Shown one piece after another: positions 36,435 through 44,988 of a stretch of 51,410 bases of DNA. The DNA comes from Polaromonas sp. UBA5171 (GTDB lineage Bacteria; Pseudomonadota; Gammaproteobacteria; Burkholderiales; Burkholderiaceae_C), in the NCBI GenBank assembly GCA_002413395.1, contig DHWX01000034.1:21266-72675 (forward strand), in the 5' to 3' direction. The position numbers and the translations under genes are program-made. Under the pieces are notes generated by a model, which was not told the DNA's origin, did not search any database, and was given only the letters and a program-made list of their open reading frames with translations. The first letter of the stretch is position 1. Each line of letters starts with the position of its first letter.

Positions 36435-37462
36435 TGACTTTTATACCGCCCAAGCCCCTGTCAATCCAGTTGCAGTCCTGCGCCAAGACCTTTGCCGATG
36501 GCACTCGCGTGCTGGAACCGCTCGACTTGAATATTAACGCCGGGGAAACGCTGGTCTTGCTCGGCCCTTCGGGCTGTGGCAAGACCACGACGCTGCGCCT
36601 GATCGCCGGCCTCGAACAGCCGGATGCCGGTGGCAAGGTGCTGTTTGATGGAGAAGACGTCACGCAGCAAAGTATCGAGACGCGCAACGTGGGGATGGTG
36701 TTCCAGTCCTATGCACTGTTCCCTAACATGACGGTGGCCGAGAACGTCGGCTACGGCCTGCGCATTCGCAAGCTGCCCGCCGTCGAGCAGCGTGGGCGCG
36801 TGGCCGAGATGCTGGTCATGATGCGCATCGAGACACTGGCCGACCGGCATATCGACCAGCTCTCGGGCGGCCAGCGCCAGCGTGTGGCACTGGCGCGCGC
36901 ACTGCTGCTCGACGAGCCGCTGACGGCGCTCGACGCCCAACTGCGCGACGCCCTGCGTGTGGAAATCAACCTGTTGCTGCGCCGGCTCGGCATCACCACT
37001 ATTTACGTCACGCATGACCAGACCGAAGCAATGACTCTGGGCGACCGCATCATCGTCATGTCGCATGGCCGCGTTGCGCAAACCGGGACGCCGCGCGAGA
37101 TTTACCACCAACCGGCGTCGGCCTTCGTGGCCAATTTCATCGGCACCATGAACCGCCTGCGTGGCGAGATGAAGGAAGGTGGTTTCGCCTGTGCCGCTGG
37201 CCTGCTGCGCTGGGACGGGGCGCCGACTGCCTCCAACGAACTGCTGTTCCGCCCCGAAGACGTGCGCATCGTGGCCGAGGGCGAGGCGTCCGATCTGGCA
37301 GGTACCGTTGCGGCAGCCTTTTTCCTCGGTGACCGGACGCGACTCTTCGTCGATGTTGGCGATGCGCAGCCGCTGGTCGTCGAAAGCCTGGCGCGCTGTA
37401 CGCTAGAGGTTGGCCAGCCGGTGCGCCTGCAGGTCGATCCGCGCGGCTTGCTTGCCCTCTGA
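36434..37462 (+). CDS. ABC importer ATPase with a deletion before Walker B
   Basis: A 342-residue ATPase of the PotA/FbpC type: Walker A GPSGCGKTT, Q-loop MVFQSYALFPN, signature LSGGQRQRVALARAL, H-loop YVTHDQTEAMT, and a C-terminal TOBE-like domain. Walker B reads LLLDEPLTALD but follows ARAL directly, whereas relatives have about 6-7 residues there (ARAL-A-x-x-P-x-x-LLLDEP). The frame is kept, consistent with an 18-21 base deletion. This shortens the link between signature helix and Walker B strand and probably impairs folding or catalysis. Confidence 0.88.
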   Translation: MTFIPPKPLSIQLQSCAKTFADGTRVLEPLDLNINAGETLVLLGPSGCGKTTTLRLIAGLEQPDAGGKVLFDGEDVTQQSIETRNVGMVFQSYALFPNMTVAENVGYGLRIRKLPAVEQRGRVAEMLVMMRIETLADRHIDQLSGGQRQRVALARALLLDEPLTALDAQLRDALRVEINLLLRRLGITTIYVTHDQTEAMTLGDRIIVMSHGRVAQTGTPREIYHQPASAFVANFIGTMNRLRGEMKEGGFACAAGLLRWDGAPTASNELLFRPEDVRIVAEGEASDLAGTVAAAFFLGDRTRLFVDVGDAQPLVVESLARCTLEVGQPVRLQVDPRGLLAL

Positions 37463-37495
37463 ACATGTGACGTCTTTGACGGAAAGAGCATTGCC

Positions 37496-38314
37496 ATGCT
37501 GATTGCCCAGATCACCGATCCTCATATCAAGATGCCGGGCAAGCTGGCCTACCAGCGCGTCGATACGGCGGCCATGCTCAAGCGCTGTGTGGCCGAAGTG
37601 CGCCGGCTCGATCCGCAGCCGGACCTGGTCGTGATGACCGGCGATCTGGTCGATCTCGGCCGGCCGGAGGAGTACGCTTGGCTCAAGACTTTGCTGGCTC
37701 CGCTGCGCCAGCCGGTCATCGTCGTGCCGGGGAACCACGACGAGCGCGAAGCCATGCGCGCCGCTTTTGCCGTCGATGGCTACTTTCCGGTCAGTGGTTT
37801 CCTGCACTTCGTCATCAATGACCGCTATCCGCTGCGTATTATTGGTCTGGATACGCTGGTGCCTCTGGAAGGGCGCGGCGAACTGTGCGCCGAACGCCTT
37901 GCCTGGTTGGAGGAAGCCCTGGCGCGGGAGCGCGGACGCCCGACGCTGCTGCTCATGCACCACCCGCCCTTCCTGACCGGGATCGGCCACATGGACGATA
38001 TCGGACTGGCCGGGCGCGAAGCTTTTACCGAAATCGTCAGCCGCCATCCGCAGATCGAACTGATCCTCTGCGGTCATCTGCACCGCAATATTCAGACGCT
38101 GGTCGGTGGCCGGCGCGTGCTGACCTGCCCGAGCCCGGCCCATCAGGTGGCGCTTGATATCCGGCCGGATGCGCCGAGCTGCTTTCGCATGGAGCCGCCG
38201 GGTTACATGCTGCACTGGTGGAACGCTGGGCGCATGATCAGCCACGCAGCAGTGATCGGTGACTATGACGGCCCGTATCCTTTCTTCGATCCGGACGGAC
38301 GATTGATCGACTGA
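37496..38314 (+). CDS. GpdQ-like glycerophosphodiesterase (calcineurin-like metallophosphoesterase)
   Basis: A 272-residue two-metal phosphoesterase. The ligands fall at D8, H10 (ITDPHI), D50 (TGDLVD), N80 (PGNHDE), H155/H156 (LLMHHPP), H194 and H196 (CGHLHRN). These match, within one residue, those recalled for the Enterobacter enzyme GpdQ (D8, H10, D50, N80, H156, H195, H197; 274 residues). GpdQ hydrolyses glycerophosphodiesters to glycerol 3-phosphate and an alcohol. There is no signal peptide, so the substrate must be imported, which fits the ABC genes upstream. A cyclic-nucleotide phosphodiesterase role (CpdA group) is the main alternative. Confidence 0.87.
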   Translation: MLIAQITDPHIKMPGKLAYQRVDTAAMLKRCVAEVRRLDPQPDLVVMTGDLVDLGRPEEYAWLKTLLAPLRQPVIVVPGNHDEREAMRAAFAVDGYFPVSGFLHFVINDRYPLRIIGLDTLVPLEGRGELCAERLAWLEEALARERGRPTLLLMHHPPFLTGIGHMDDIGLAGREAFTEIVSRHPQIELILCGHLHRNIQTLVGGRRVLTCPSPAHQVALDIRPDAPSCFRMEPPGYMLHWWNAGRMISHAAVIGDYDGPYPFFDPDGRLID

Positions 38315-38353
38315 GCTGCATCCCTTCACACCCATCAAACAACAATCTCCCTT

Positions 38354-39016
38354 ATGTCTCTAGCTCTCTTCGATCTCGATCACACCCTGCTCGATGGCGA
38401 CAGCAACACGCTGTGGCTTGATTATCTGGTCGGGCACGGCCATCTGCCAGCCGCAGTGCAGAAGCAGCAGGCCGACTACATGGCGCGCTATGCGGCCGAA
38501 AAACTCGATATTGCCGATTACCTGGGCTTTCATCTTCAATTGCTGTCGCAGCGTCCGCTCGCCAAATGGCTGGCGGTGCGGGCCGATTTCATGGCTGCGG
38601 AAATTGTTCCGCGGATCAGCCCGGCGGCCCGCGATGCCATCGCCCTGCACCGCACCAAAGAGCACCGGTTGGCGATCATTACGGCGACGCACAGCTTTCT
38701 TTCCTCGGCCATCGGCGAGTTGTTCGGTGTGCCGGTGATTGCCCCTCGCGCGGAAGTCCGCGACGGGTATCTGAGCGGCCGGATCGAGGGTGCGCTCTGC
38801 TTTCGCGAGCAGAAGTTGACCTGTCTGAGTGCCTGGCAGGAAAGCGAAGGTTTAGGCGATGACGTGATCGGGGCGCGCTACTTCTATTCGGACTCGGCCA
38901 ACGATCTCCCTTTGCTCGAAGCTGTCAGCCATCCGGTGACCGTCAATCCGGACGAGCGCCTTGCCGCGCTCGCGCAGCAGCGTGACTGGCCGATTCTGCA
39001 CTGGCGCTGTGCCTGA
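38354..39016 (+). CDS. HAD-superfamily phosphatase (HAD-IB/SerB-like)
   Basis: A 220-residue HAD hydrolase. The nucleophile motif is LFDLDHTLLDGDS, motif II IITATHS, motif III Lys in FREQKLT, and motif IV YFYSDSANDLPLL. The cap between about residues 20 and 90 is helical, as in the HAD-IB group with phosphoserine and histidinol phosphatases. It is the last gene of the glpR-like operon, 39 bases after the phosphodiesterase gene. It may remove phosphate from the phosphodiesterase product; this is inference from position. Confidence 0.88.
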   Translation: MSLALFDLDHTLLDGDSNTLWLDYLVGHGHLPAAVQKQQADYMARYAAEKLDIADYLGFHLQLLSQRPLAKWLAVRADFMAAEIVPRISPAARDAIALHRTKEHRLAIITATHSFLSSAIGELFGVPVIAPRAEVRDGYLSGRIEGALCFREQKLTCLSAWQESEGLGDDVIGARYFYSDSANDLPLLEAVSHPVTVNPDERLAALAQQRDWPILHWRCA

Positions 39017-39068
39017 TCAGGCTCACGGCGCCGACGCGAATTTGATAAGTGGTTCGGCATCCCGTCTC

Positions 39069-39977
39069 TTACGTCGATTGACACCCAATTTTGGCTTCTT
39101 GAATCAAGGCCATTGCACCTTTGTTCATTTGTGCTTCATGGTCATCCCGGAACATCCAAAAAATGAAATCAAATACCGGCGGATTTTTCTTGCGGCCATC
39201 AAATATTTCATCTTGAAGATGTCTGGACTTCATCTTCAGTGCTTCAATGCTTGCTCCATTTAGCGCATCAAACCACAGTTCGTCTGCGTGATCCCTCAGC
39301 TTGTCCAATCTATCAGCTGCATCGCGATGCTCCACAAATTGGTTCACTCCAAGTTTGTAGAGGGCTGCCATCGGAATTACCACCTTCATCACGAAATCTG
39401 TCATGCCCAAATCTTTGCTGAAGGCAAACCAAACCAGAGCAATTGCCAACAGAGTCAAGATGATGAGAATCGCGTTTGCATACCTGCGCCGAAGCGTAGA
39501 GTCCCACCAAACATTCGCACGCTGACACACAATTCTTCCCCAATGGATAGGGAGTTGCTGAACTTCAACGGGATACCAGTTCTCCAGTTTTTTCAGATTC
39601 CGAGTATCGCTTCCAAATATCCGAGCCTGCTCATGGATAAGCTCCGGCTCAGGTCTCTTGCCGGCCTTAATTTCATTCCATTCGATGTCCAGGACCTTTG
39701 TATCAAAGGCCTCCTGAACTGATGCACCCTGACTCCTCAACTTTTTCTGGCGCGGGCTCAGAAGCACCAAATCAAGCACTAGGATCGTTACGCCCAATAG
39801 CGCGGCATAGTTTTTGAGATCCGGATAGAAGATGCCAAGCAGGGTCGCGATCACTGCAACGGGACCCGCCAGGATCATTTGAATGCCAATGGTTATTTTG
39901 GCAGTTGAATAAAGTTGGCGCTGTGCGGCCAACATCTCAATTTGGCCGCCTTCATTTTGCTTTTGATTGATACTCAT
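39069..39977 (-). CDS. S-4TM-type membrane effector of CBASS
   Basis: A 302-residue protein with four predicted membrane segments (about residues 28-51, 57-74, 167-187 and 194-212) in two hairpins separated by a soluble region of about 90 residues, and a C-terminal cytosolic tail with basic patches. Layout and sequence flavour match the S-4TM family of putative pore-forming effectors encoded next to CD-NTases. On activation by a cyclic nucleotide it would damage the inner membrane and stop phage spread. The ATG starts 2 bases after the CD-NTase stop. Base composition is more A/T-rich than the chromosome around it. Confidence 0.75.
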   Translation of the reverse strand: MSINQKQNEGGQIEMLAAQRQLYSTAKITIGIQMILAGPVAVIATLLGIFYPDLKNYAALLGVTILVLDLVLLSPRQKKLRSQGASVQEAFDTKVLDIEWNEIKAGKRPEPELIHEQARIFGSDTRNLKKLENWYPVEVQQLPIHWGRIVCQRANVWWDSTLRRRYANAILIILTLLAIALVWFAFSKDLGMTDFVMKVVIPMAALYKLGVNQFVEHRDAADRLDKLRDHADELWFDALNGASIEALKMKSRHLQDEIFDGRKKNPPVFDFIFWMFRDDHEAQMNKGAMALIQEAKIGCQST

Positions 39978-39979
39978 GG

Positions 39980-40852
39980 TCAAAGGTAGTAGCTTGGAAA
40001 TTTACCGTTGTAGAGCTTTCCCCACCATTCAAATGCTTCTTTGATGTCATCTCCATTTGTGGCATCTCTAGCCTTCTGGGATCGAGTTGCAGCAGTATCC
40101 AATTTGGATAGGGCATCTACTTGGAAGGCTTCAGTTTTGCAGGGATAGATGTAGCCAGATACACCCATCGGGTCTTGCATCATTGCCAATTCATTATCCC
40201 TAAGCTGCCGCAGGATGGCATTTATGTCAATGTCATAGACAATGCTTTTTTCATCAGCAGCAAACTTTGCCACTCGCATTTCAAGGTAGAAAGATGAAAT
40301 CTTTGCACCCTGATAAAACTTCCACGCTTTGATGAAACGGATCAGCGGTTTAACTTTTCCACCGCGTTGCTTATCCACATAGTCCACATAGGCATTGTGA
40401 GCATCGGGACTGACTTCCATCCACTCATCATTGCCGTCAGCTATCTCATAGACCTTGTAGCCGTTCGATTCCTTGATGTAGTCTGCGACCACAATTTCCG
40501 TGTCTTCAGATTTTTTCTCGCCAAATGGCACCAATACGGCAGGTGAATTCACCGCTACGCCGGTGTTTGGAAACCTCGTAGCAAGTGCATTCTTCACCTT
40601 GACCAGCGAAGCAGTAGATGTTTTGGTCAATTGGGCAGTAGGAATGCAAGCCAGATAGTCAACATCGCTGTAGCCTGACACATTGGTTCCATTGCCAAAT
40701 GAACCAATCCTTGTAAACCGATTCAATCCGAAGTTGCTCTTGAGGCAGGCTTCACTCGAAGCTCTATGGCTTTTGGCAAGAACGGTTTCTGTTTTTGTAG
40801 CCTTGAGATTCGTTAGAAAATCTTCAAAACCCTGCGCAATTGATCTAGGCAT
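39980..40852 (-). CDS. CD-NTase (SMODS-type nucleotide cyclase) of CBASS
   Basis: A 290-residue nucleotidyltransferase of the cGAS/DncV-like family. The signature GSFGNGTNVSGYSDVDYLA provides G50, S51 and catalytic D63 and D65, and TEIVVAD (about 118-124) supplies the third acidic residue. The C-terminal helical part contains KVKPLIRFIKAWK. Such enzymes make cyclic di- or oligonucleotide alarms upon phage infection. ATG 40852 is chosen because AAAGGGAG lies 6-7 bases upstream; the frame also has an ATG at 40870. With the S-4TM gene it forms a minimal two-gene (type I) CBASS, without Cap2/Cap3 or TRIP13/HORMA genes. Confidence 0.85.
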   Translation of the reverse strand: MPRSIAQGFEDFLTNLKATKTETVLAKSHRASSEACLKSNFGLNRFTRIGSFGNGTNVSGYSDVDYLACIPTAQLTKTSTASLVKVKNALATRFPNTGVAVNSPAVLVPFGEKKSEDTEIVVADYIKESNGYKVYEIADGNDEWMEVSPDAHNAYVDYVDKQRGGKVKPLIRFIKAWKFYQGAKISSFYLEMRVAKFAADEKSIVYDIDINAILRQLRDNELAMMQDPMGVSGYIYPCKTEAFQVDALSKLDTAATRSQKARDATNGDDIKEAFEWWGKLYNGKFPSYYL

Positions 40853-40890
40853 ATTTCCACTCCCTTTCATTTGTCAAAACTGTGCACTAC

Positions 40891-40923
40891 GCCGACTTAC
40901 CACTCTGCTGAGGAGTAGTCGGC
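40891..40923 (-). terminator. Stem-loop between the R-M genes and CBASS
   Basis: GCCGACT (40891-40897) pairs with AGTCGGC (40917-40923), and an inner ACTC/GAGT extends the stem. On the minus strand it follows the metallopeptidase stop and precedes the CD-NTase. The T run after it is weak, so it may be an attenuator that lowers CBASS expression instead of a full terminator. Confidence 0.45.
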
Positions 40924-40933
40924 TTTACTGGAC

Positions 40934-41683
40934 TCACGCACGGAAAACCTCCTCTGCCATGTTGTCCAGCTTTTCTTTGATCGCACGCCAGCTTGGCATG
41001 TGCCGATCTAGTGTTTTGTAGAACTTGGGGCTGTGGTTGTGGTGCAGCAGGTGGCACAGCTCGTGCAGCAGCACATAGTCAATGCACTCACGCGGGGCTT
41101 TGACTAACAGCGGATTCAGCGTGATGCGTCCTACTGGCGAGCAGCTTCCCCATTGCACTTTCATGAACTGAAGTCGGGTTGGTGGGGTTTGCTTTACCCA
41201 GCGCAGGGGTGCGGCCACCGCAGCTAGGCGGTCTGCAAACAACTCACTCGCTCTTAGGCGAAACCAAGCGTCAAGCGCCGCCCGGATCATGGCCGGTGAC
41301 TGCTCTGGCACGGTCACCACGATAAAGCCGCCACGCATCCGTGCATCGGGGCTTGAATCAATCTGAATATCGACCTTCAGCCGATAGCGTCGTCCAAGGT
41401 AGTGCAGCGACTCACCGCTCACATATTCACGGGGGCGTACATGGGCCATCCTCTCCCGTGCCGCGTCAACGTGCTGACTGATCCAACGAGAACGCTTTTT
41501 AACTGACATTAACACGGTATCGATCGGTGTTGCTTCAGGCGCATCCACCATCACACGGCCATCGGGTTCAACATGAATCGCCAGCCGCTGCACGGTACGC
41601 GATGGCTGGCGACGCAGGATAAAGCGGATGACCTCATCACCGTACTGGATGCTGTGTTGGGTCGAGCAGTTGGCCATCAGCAT
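40934..41683 (-). CDS. YgjP-like zinc metallopeptidase (M48/DUF45) of the R-M operon
   Basis: A 249-residue protein of the YgjP/DUF45 group. The zinc motif is LLHELCHLLHHNHSPKFY (HExxH), preceded by KVQWGSCSPVGRITLN with the family's WGSC motif. Such genes are often found downstream of hsdR, but their role there is unknown. A TTG at 41689 would overlap the hsdR stop; ATG 41683, two bases after that stop, is preferred. No signal peptide is seen. Confidence 0.85.
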   Translation of the reverse strand: MLMANCSTQHSIQYGDEVIRFILRRQPSRTVQRLAIHVEPDGRVMVDAPEATPIDTVLMSVKKRSRWISQHVDAARERMAHVRPREYVSGESLHYLGRRYRLKVDIQIDSSPDARMRGGFIVVTVPEQSPAMIRAALDAWFRLRASELFADRLAAVAAPLRWVKQTPPTRLQFMKVQWGSCSPVGRITLNPLLVKAPRECIDYVLLHELCHLLHHNHSPKFYKTLDRHMPSWRAIKEKLDNMAEEVFRA

Positions 41684-41685
41684 GT

Positions 41686-44600
41686 TCAAGACCGGCTCAA
41701 TCCCACGCGGGTAATCTGAATGACCTGCTCAACCACCAACTTTGCGTTGTCCAGCCCCAGCGTACCGAACAACTGGGGCAACAAACCCTTACGAATAGCG
41801 GCCTCAATGTTCTGCGGATTGAGTGAGTTTTCAGCTACGGCATCACGCACCACTGTGTCCATAGAAACGGCCTGTTTGACCAACATGTCTTGGGCTTCCT
41901 TACTGAGCGCCGCAAAGGCCGCATCTCCCAAGACCAGACGCATCGCACCGAAATACGCCTTCGCATGCGGCTTGTCCGCCAATACGTCAGGCACGCCGGG
42001 TGTCGCACGCGCCTCCAGCTTTTGCTCAAATTCCTGAAACAAAGCGTATTGCTTGAGCGGGTGGTCGAACATGGCTTCGGCCTCGGCAATGGCCTGCTTC
42101 AACAGTTCACCAAACACTTTCTGTGCGTACGGGTCAACGGCGAGTTCCTGCTCAATGGTTTTTCGCAGGCGTGTGCGGATCATGTCCGTCTCATTGCGCG
42201 TCTTTTCTTCTGACCAGTCTTTGGGGTCTTCTGCCTTGCCCAGCTGATGGACGAGGTACACGCCCTCAGGCTCGCGCACTTCAGTGCCAATGACCTGCTT
42301 GTCTACCAGCTTGCGGATTTGCTCTTCATAGGCGCTGTAGTCCACCGTTTCCATGGCATCACGCCGGGCCGTCTGCCGCAGTTCCGTAAAGAACCGCAGG
42401 TCTGACTTGTATCGGGTAATAAGGTTTTCCGAAAAACTCTTATCCTCAAAAAAGCTGCGTGACGACAAAGCTGTCTGCAAGCAAAGACCAAATGCGGTCA
42501 ACGCCTTATAGAAGTCATCGCGCAACTTTTGCCGCTCGTCATAGTCTTCGCCATCAACCCCCTTCACAAACTTGGGGGTCAGCACCTGTCGGTACTGTTC
42601 TCGATCAAGTCTGTTTCCCACGCCCTTGAAGAATGACCACAGCTTGTCATGTAAGGCAGGCAGGCGCTTGTACTCAGTGCTGAACTGCTGGTACAGACCT
42701 TCTATGTCCGCCATATCAAAGCCGCCCTGAGTGCGGGTTTCCAAGTCTTGATAGGCACGGATGGCCGTATCCAGCTCCTTCAAAATCCCCCGGTAGTCCA
42801 CCAGCACGCCATAACGTTTGGCGTCGTGCAGGCGATTGACCCGCGCCACCGCCTGAATCAGGTTGTGACCCTTGAGAGGTTTGTCGATGTACAGCACCGC
42901 ATTGCGCGGCTCATCAAATCCGGTCAGCAACTTGTCCACCACGATCAGCAAGTCGGGCGCACCGTCCGTGCCAAAGTCGCTGATGATCTGCTTCTCGTAG
43001 GTCTCGGGGTCCGCACCATAGGCGGCCATGTTCTGCTTCCACCACTTCTGTACTTCAGGCATGGTGTCTTCGTCCACGTCTGAATTTCCCTCGCGCGTGT
43101 CAGGGGGCGATATGACAACTGCACTGGTGACCAGTCCAGTTTCATCCAGCGCCTTTTTGTAGCGAATCGCATCCAGCTTGCTATCCGTGGCTACCTGCCC
43201 TTTCAGACCCATGCCAAGGCTCTTGATGTTTTCGCTGAAGTGGGTGGCAATGTCCCATGCGATCAACTCGATGCGGTTGGCTGCACCGTAGATAGCCCCC
43301 TTCTTGGCAAACTTCCGCTTCAGGTCCGTGCGCTGTGCATCACTCAGGTTGGCTGTTATTTTTTCAAACCAGCGATTGACCGCCTCCTCATTGATGTCCA
43401 GTTCAGGCACCCGCTCCTCATACAACAACGGAGCCACGGTTTCATCTTCGACCGCACGCTGCATGGTGTATGCGTGGACGATGGGGCCAAACTTGTTGGC
43501 GGTCTTCTCGTCTTTCAGCAAGGGAGTACCCGTGAAGGCAATATACGCAGCGTTGGGCAGCGCCTTCTTCATGCGCTCATGCGTCTCCCCGCCATGGCTG
43601 CGGTGCCCCTCGTCCACCAACACAATCAGGTTGGACGAATCATTGCGGCACTCGGGCAATTTGGACGCGGTGTTGAACTTGTGCACCAGCGTAAAAGAGA
43701 TGCGCTCCGTGCCACTGCCGATGCGCTTGGCAAGGTCACGGCCAGACAAGGTACGGCTTTTCTCGCCATCCTTCTGCGTAGCAATGGACGAACCAAATGC
43801 CCCACCTGTCATGAAGTTGCGGGATAGCTGTCCCTCCAGATCAATCCGGTCGGTGACCACCACCACGCGGCACTCCTTCAGAGGTTCAACCAACAATAGC
43901 GCCTTGGTCAGAAACACCATGGTGAAGCTCTTGCCCGAGCCGGTGGTGTGCCAGACCACACCCCCCTCACGCCCACCATCGGGCCGTATCAGGCTGATGC
44001 GCGCCAACAGCGCACGGATACCGAAAAACTGCTGGTAGCGCGCGACGATCTTGCCCACCTTGCGGTCAAACAGCACGTAGCCACGCAAAAATTCCAGCAA
44101 CCGTGTTGGTGTCAAAAGACTGACCAGCATGCGGTCCTGGTCAGTGGGCTGCATGGTTTGCGCCCACAGGGCATCAAAGTAAACCGCTAACGATGCGGGC
44201 TTGCCCTCAAACAAGGCCGCACGTGTGCCCGGGTTCAATGCCGCATTCTTCAAGCCGCTGATCTTGACGTCGTCAAACTCTTCTTCACGCCACTTGGCCC
44301 AAAATTTAGCCGCTGTGTGCGTGGTACCGTATCGCCCTTCGGTCTGGCTGATGGACAGCAGCAACTGCGCATAGGCGAACAAGTTGGGGATTTCGTCTTG
44401 GCGCTGGTTGCGCAGGTGCTGGCTGATGCCCTCGTCCACCATGGCCTTGGCTGGGTTGCTGCCACCTGATGACTCCGGTCGCTTGGCCTCAATTACCACC
44501 AAGGGGATGCCGTTCACATAGCAAACCACATCCGGTAGCCGCGTGTGCGTGCCTTGGGCAGCCAGCACCTCCAACTCTTCCGTCACATCCCAGCGATTGG

Positions 44601-44988
44601 CCGTGGCATCCGTCCAGTCGATCACATGAATCGTAGGCTGATGCTTCTTGCCATCGGACATGAACTCGGTAACGGTGATGCCCAAGGCCAGCTTGCCATA
44701 CAGCCGTTCGTTGGCGGGCATAAGGCCCTCAGCAAGACTCAATGCCGACAATTCGCGCACGATCTGGTCAATGCCGCTTGGGGACAAGGGATACCACTCG
44801 CCCTTGTATTCATAGCGCCGTGTCTGCAACACCTCGATCAAACGGCCCTTGAGTAAAACTTCACGTGTGCTGCCACGCAGGGCCAGGGCCTGTGCTACGG
44901 TGATGAAGTTCCAGCCGAGATTGCACAGCAAGTGAAGCGCGGGAATGTGGGTGCTGTATTGCTCTTTAGAGTTGGGCGTGGTGTTCAT
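41686..44988 (-). CDS. hsdR: Type I restriction endonuclease subunit R
   Basis: A 1100-residue motor and nuclease subunit. The N-terminal nuclease domain shows VVIEAKRPESSGG (E-x-K near residue 166). The helicase motor has Walker A TTGSGKSFTM (about 349), motif II LVDEGHRSHGG (about 456), FTGTPLL (about 486) and GFDEPRNAVLYIDKPLKGHN, with QAVARVNR later. It translocates and cleaves DNA lacking the HsdM/S methylation. Its ATG overlaps the hsdS stop by 4 bases. No internal stops or frameshifts were seen. Confidence 0.95.
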   Translation of the reverse strand: MNTTPNSKEQYSTHIPALHLLCNLGWNFITVAQALALRGSTREVLLKGRLIEVLQTRRYEYKGEWYPLSPSGIDQIVRELSALSLAEGLMPANERLYGKLALGITVTEFMSDGKKHQPTIHVIDWTDATANRWDVTEELEVLAAQGTHTRLPDVVCYVNGIPLVVIEAKRPESSGGSNPAKAMVDEGISQHLRNQRQDEIPNLFAYAQLLLSISQTEGRYGTTHTAAKFWAKWREEEFDDVKISGLKNAALNPGTRAALFEGKPASLAVYFDALWAQTMQPTDQDRMLVSLLTPTRLLEFLRGYVLFDRKVGKIVARYQQFFGIRALLARISLIRPDGGREGGVVWHTTGSGKSFTMVFLTKALLLVEPLKECRVVVVTDRIDLEGQLSRNFMTGGAFGSSIATQKDGEKSRTLSGRDLAKRIGSGTERISFTLVHKFNTASKLPECRNDSSNLIVLVDEGHRSHGGETHERMKKALPNAAYIAFTGTPLLKDEKTANKFGPIVHAYTMQRAVEDETVAPLLYEERVPELDINEEAVNRWFEKITANLSDAQRTDLKRKFAKKGAIYGAANRIELIAWDIATHFSENIKSLGMGLKGQVATDSKLDAIRYKKALDETGLVTSAVVISPPDTREGNSDVDEDTMPEVQKWWKQNMAAYGADPETYEKQIISDFGTDGAPDLLIVVDKLLTGFDEPRNAVLYIDKPLKGHNLIQAVARVNRLHDAKRYGVLVDYRGILKELDTAIRAYQDLETRTQGGFDMADIEGLYQQFSTEYKRLPALHDKLWSFFKGVGNRLDREQYRQVLTPKFVKGVDGEDYDERQKLRDDFYKALTAFGLCLQTALSSRSFFEDKSFSENLITRYKSDLRFFTELRQTARRDAMETVDYSAYEEQIRKLVDKQVIGTEVREPEGVYLVHQLGKAEDPKDWSEEKTRNETDMIRTRLRKTIEQELAVDPYAQKVFGELLKQAIAEAEAMFDHPLKQYALFQEFEQKLEARATPGVPDVLADKPHAKAYFGAMRLVLGDAAFAALSKEAQDMLVKQAVSMDTVVRDAVAENSLNPQNIEAAIRKGLLPQLFGTLGLDNAKLVVEQVIQITRVGLSRS

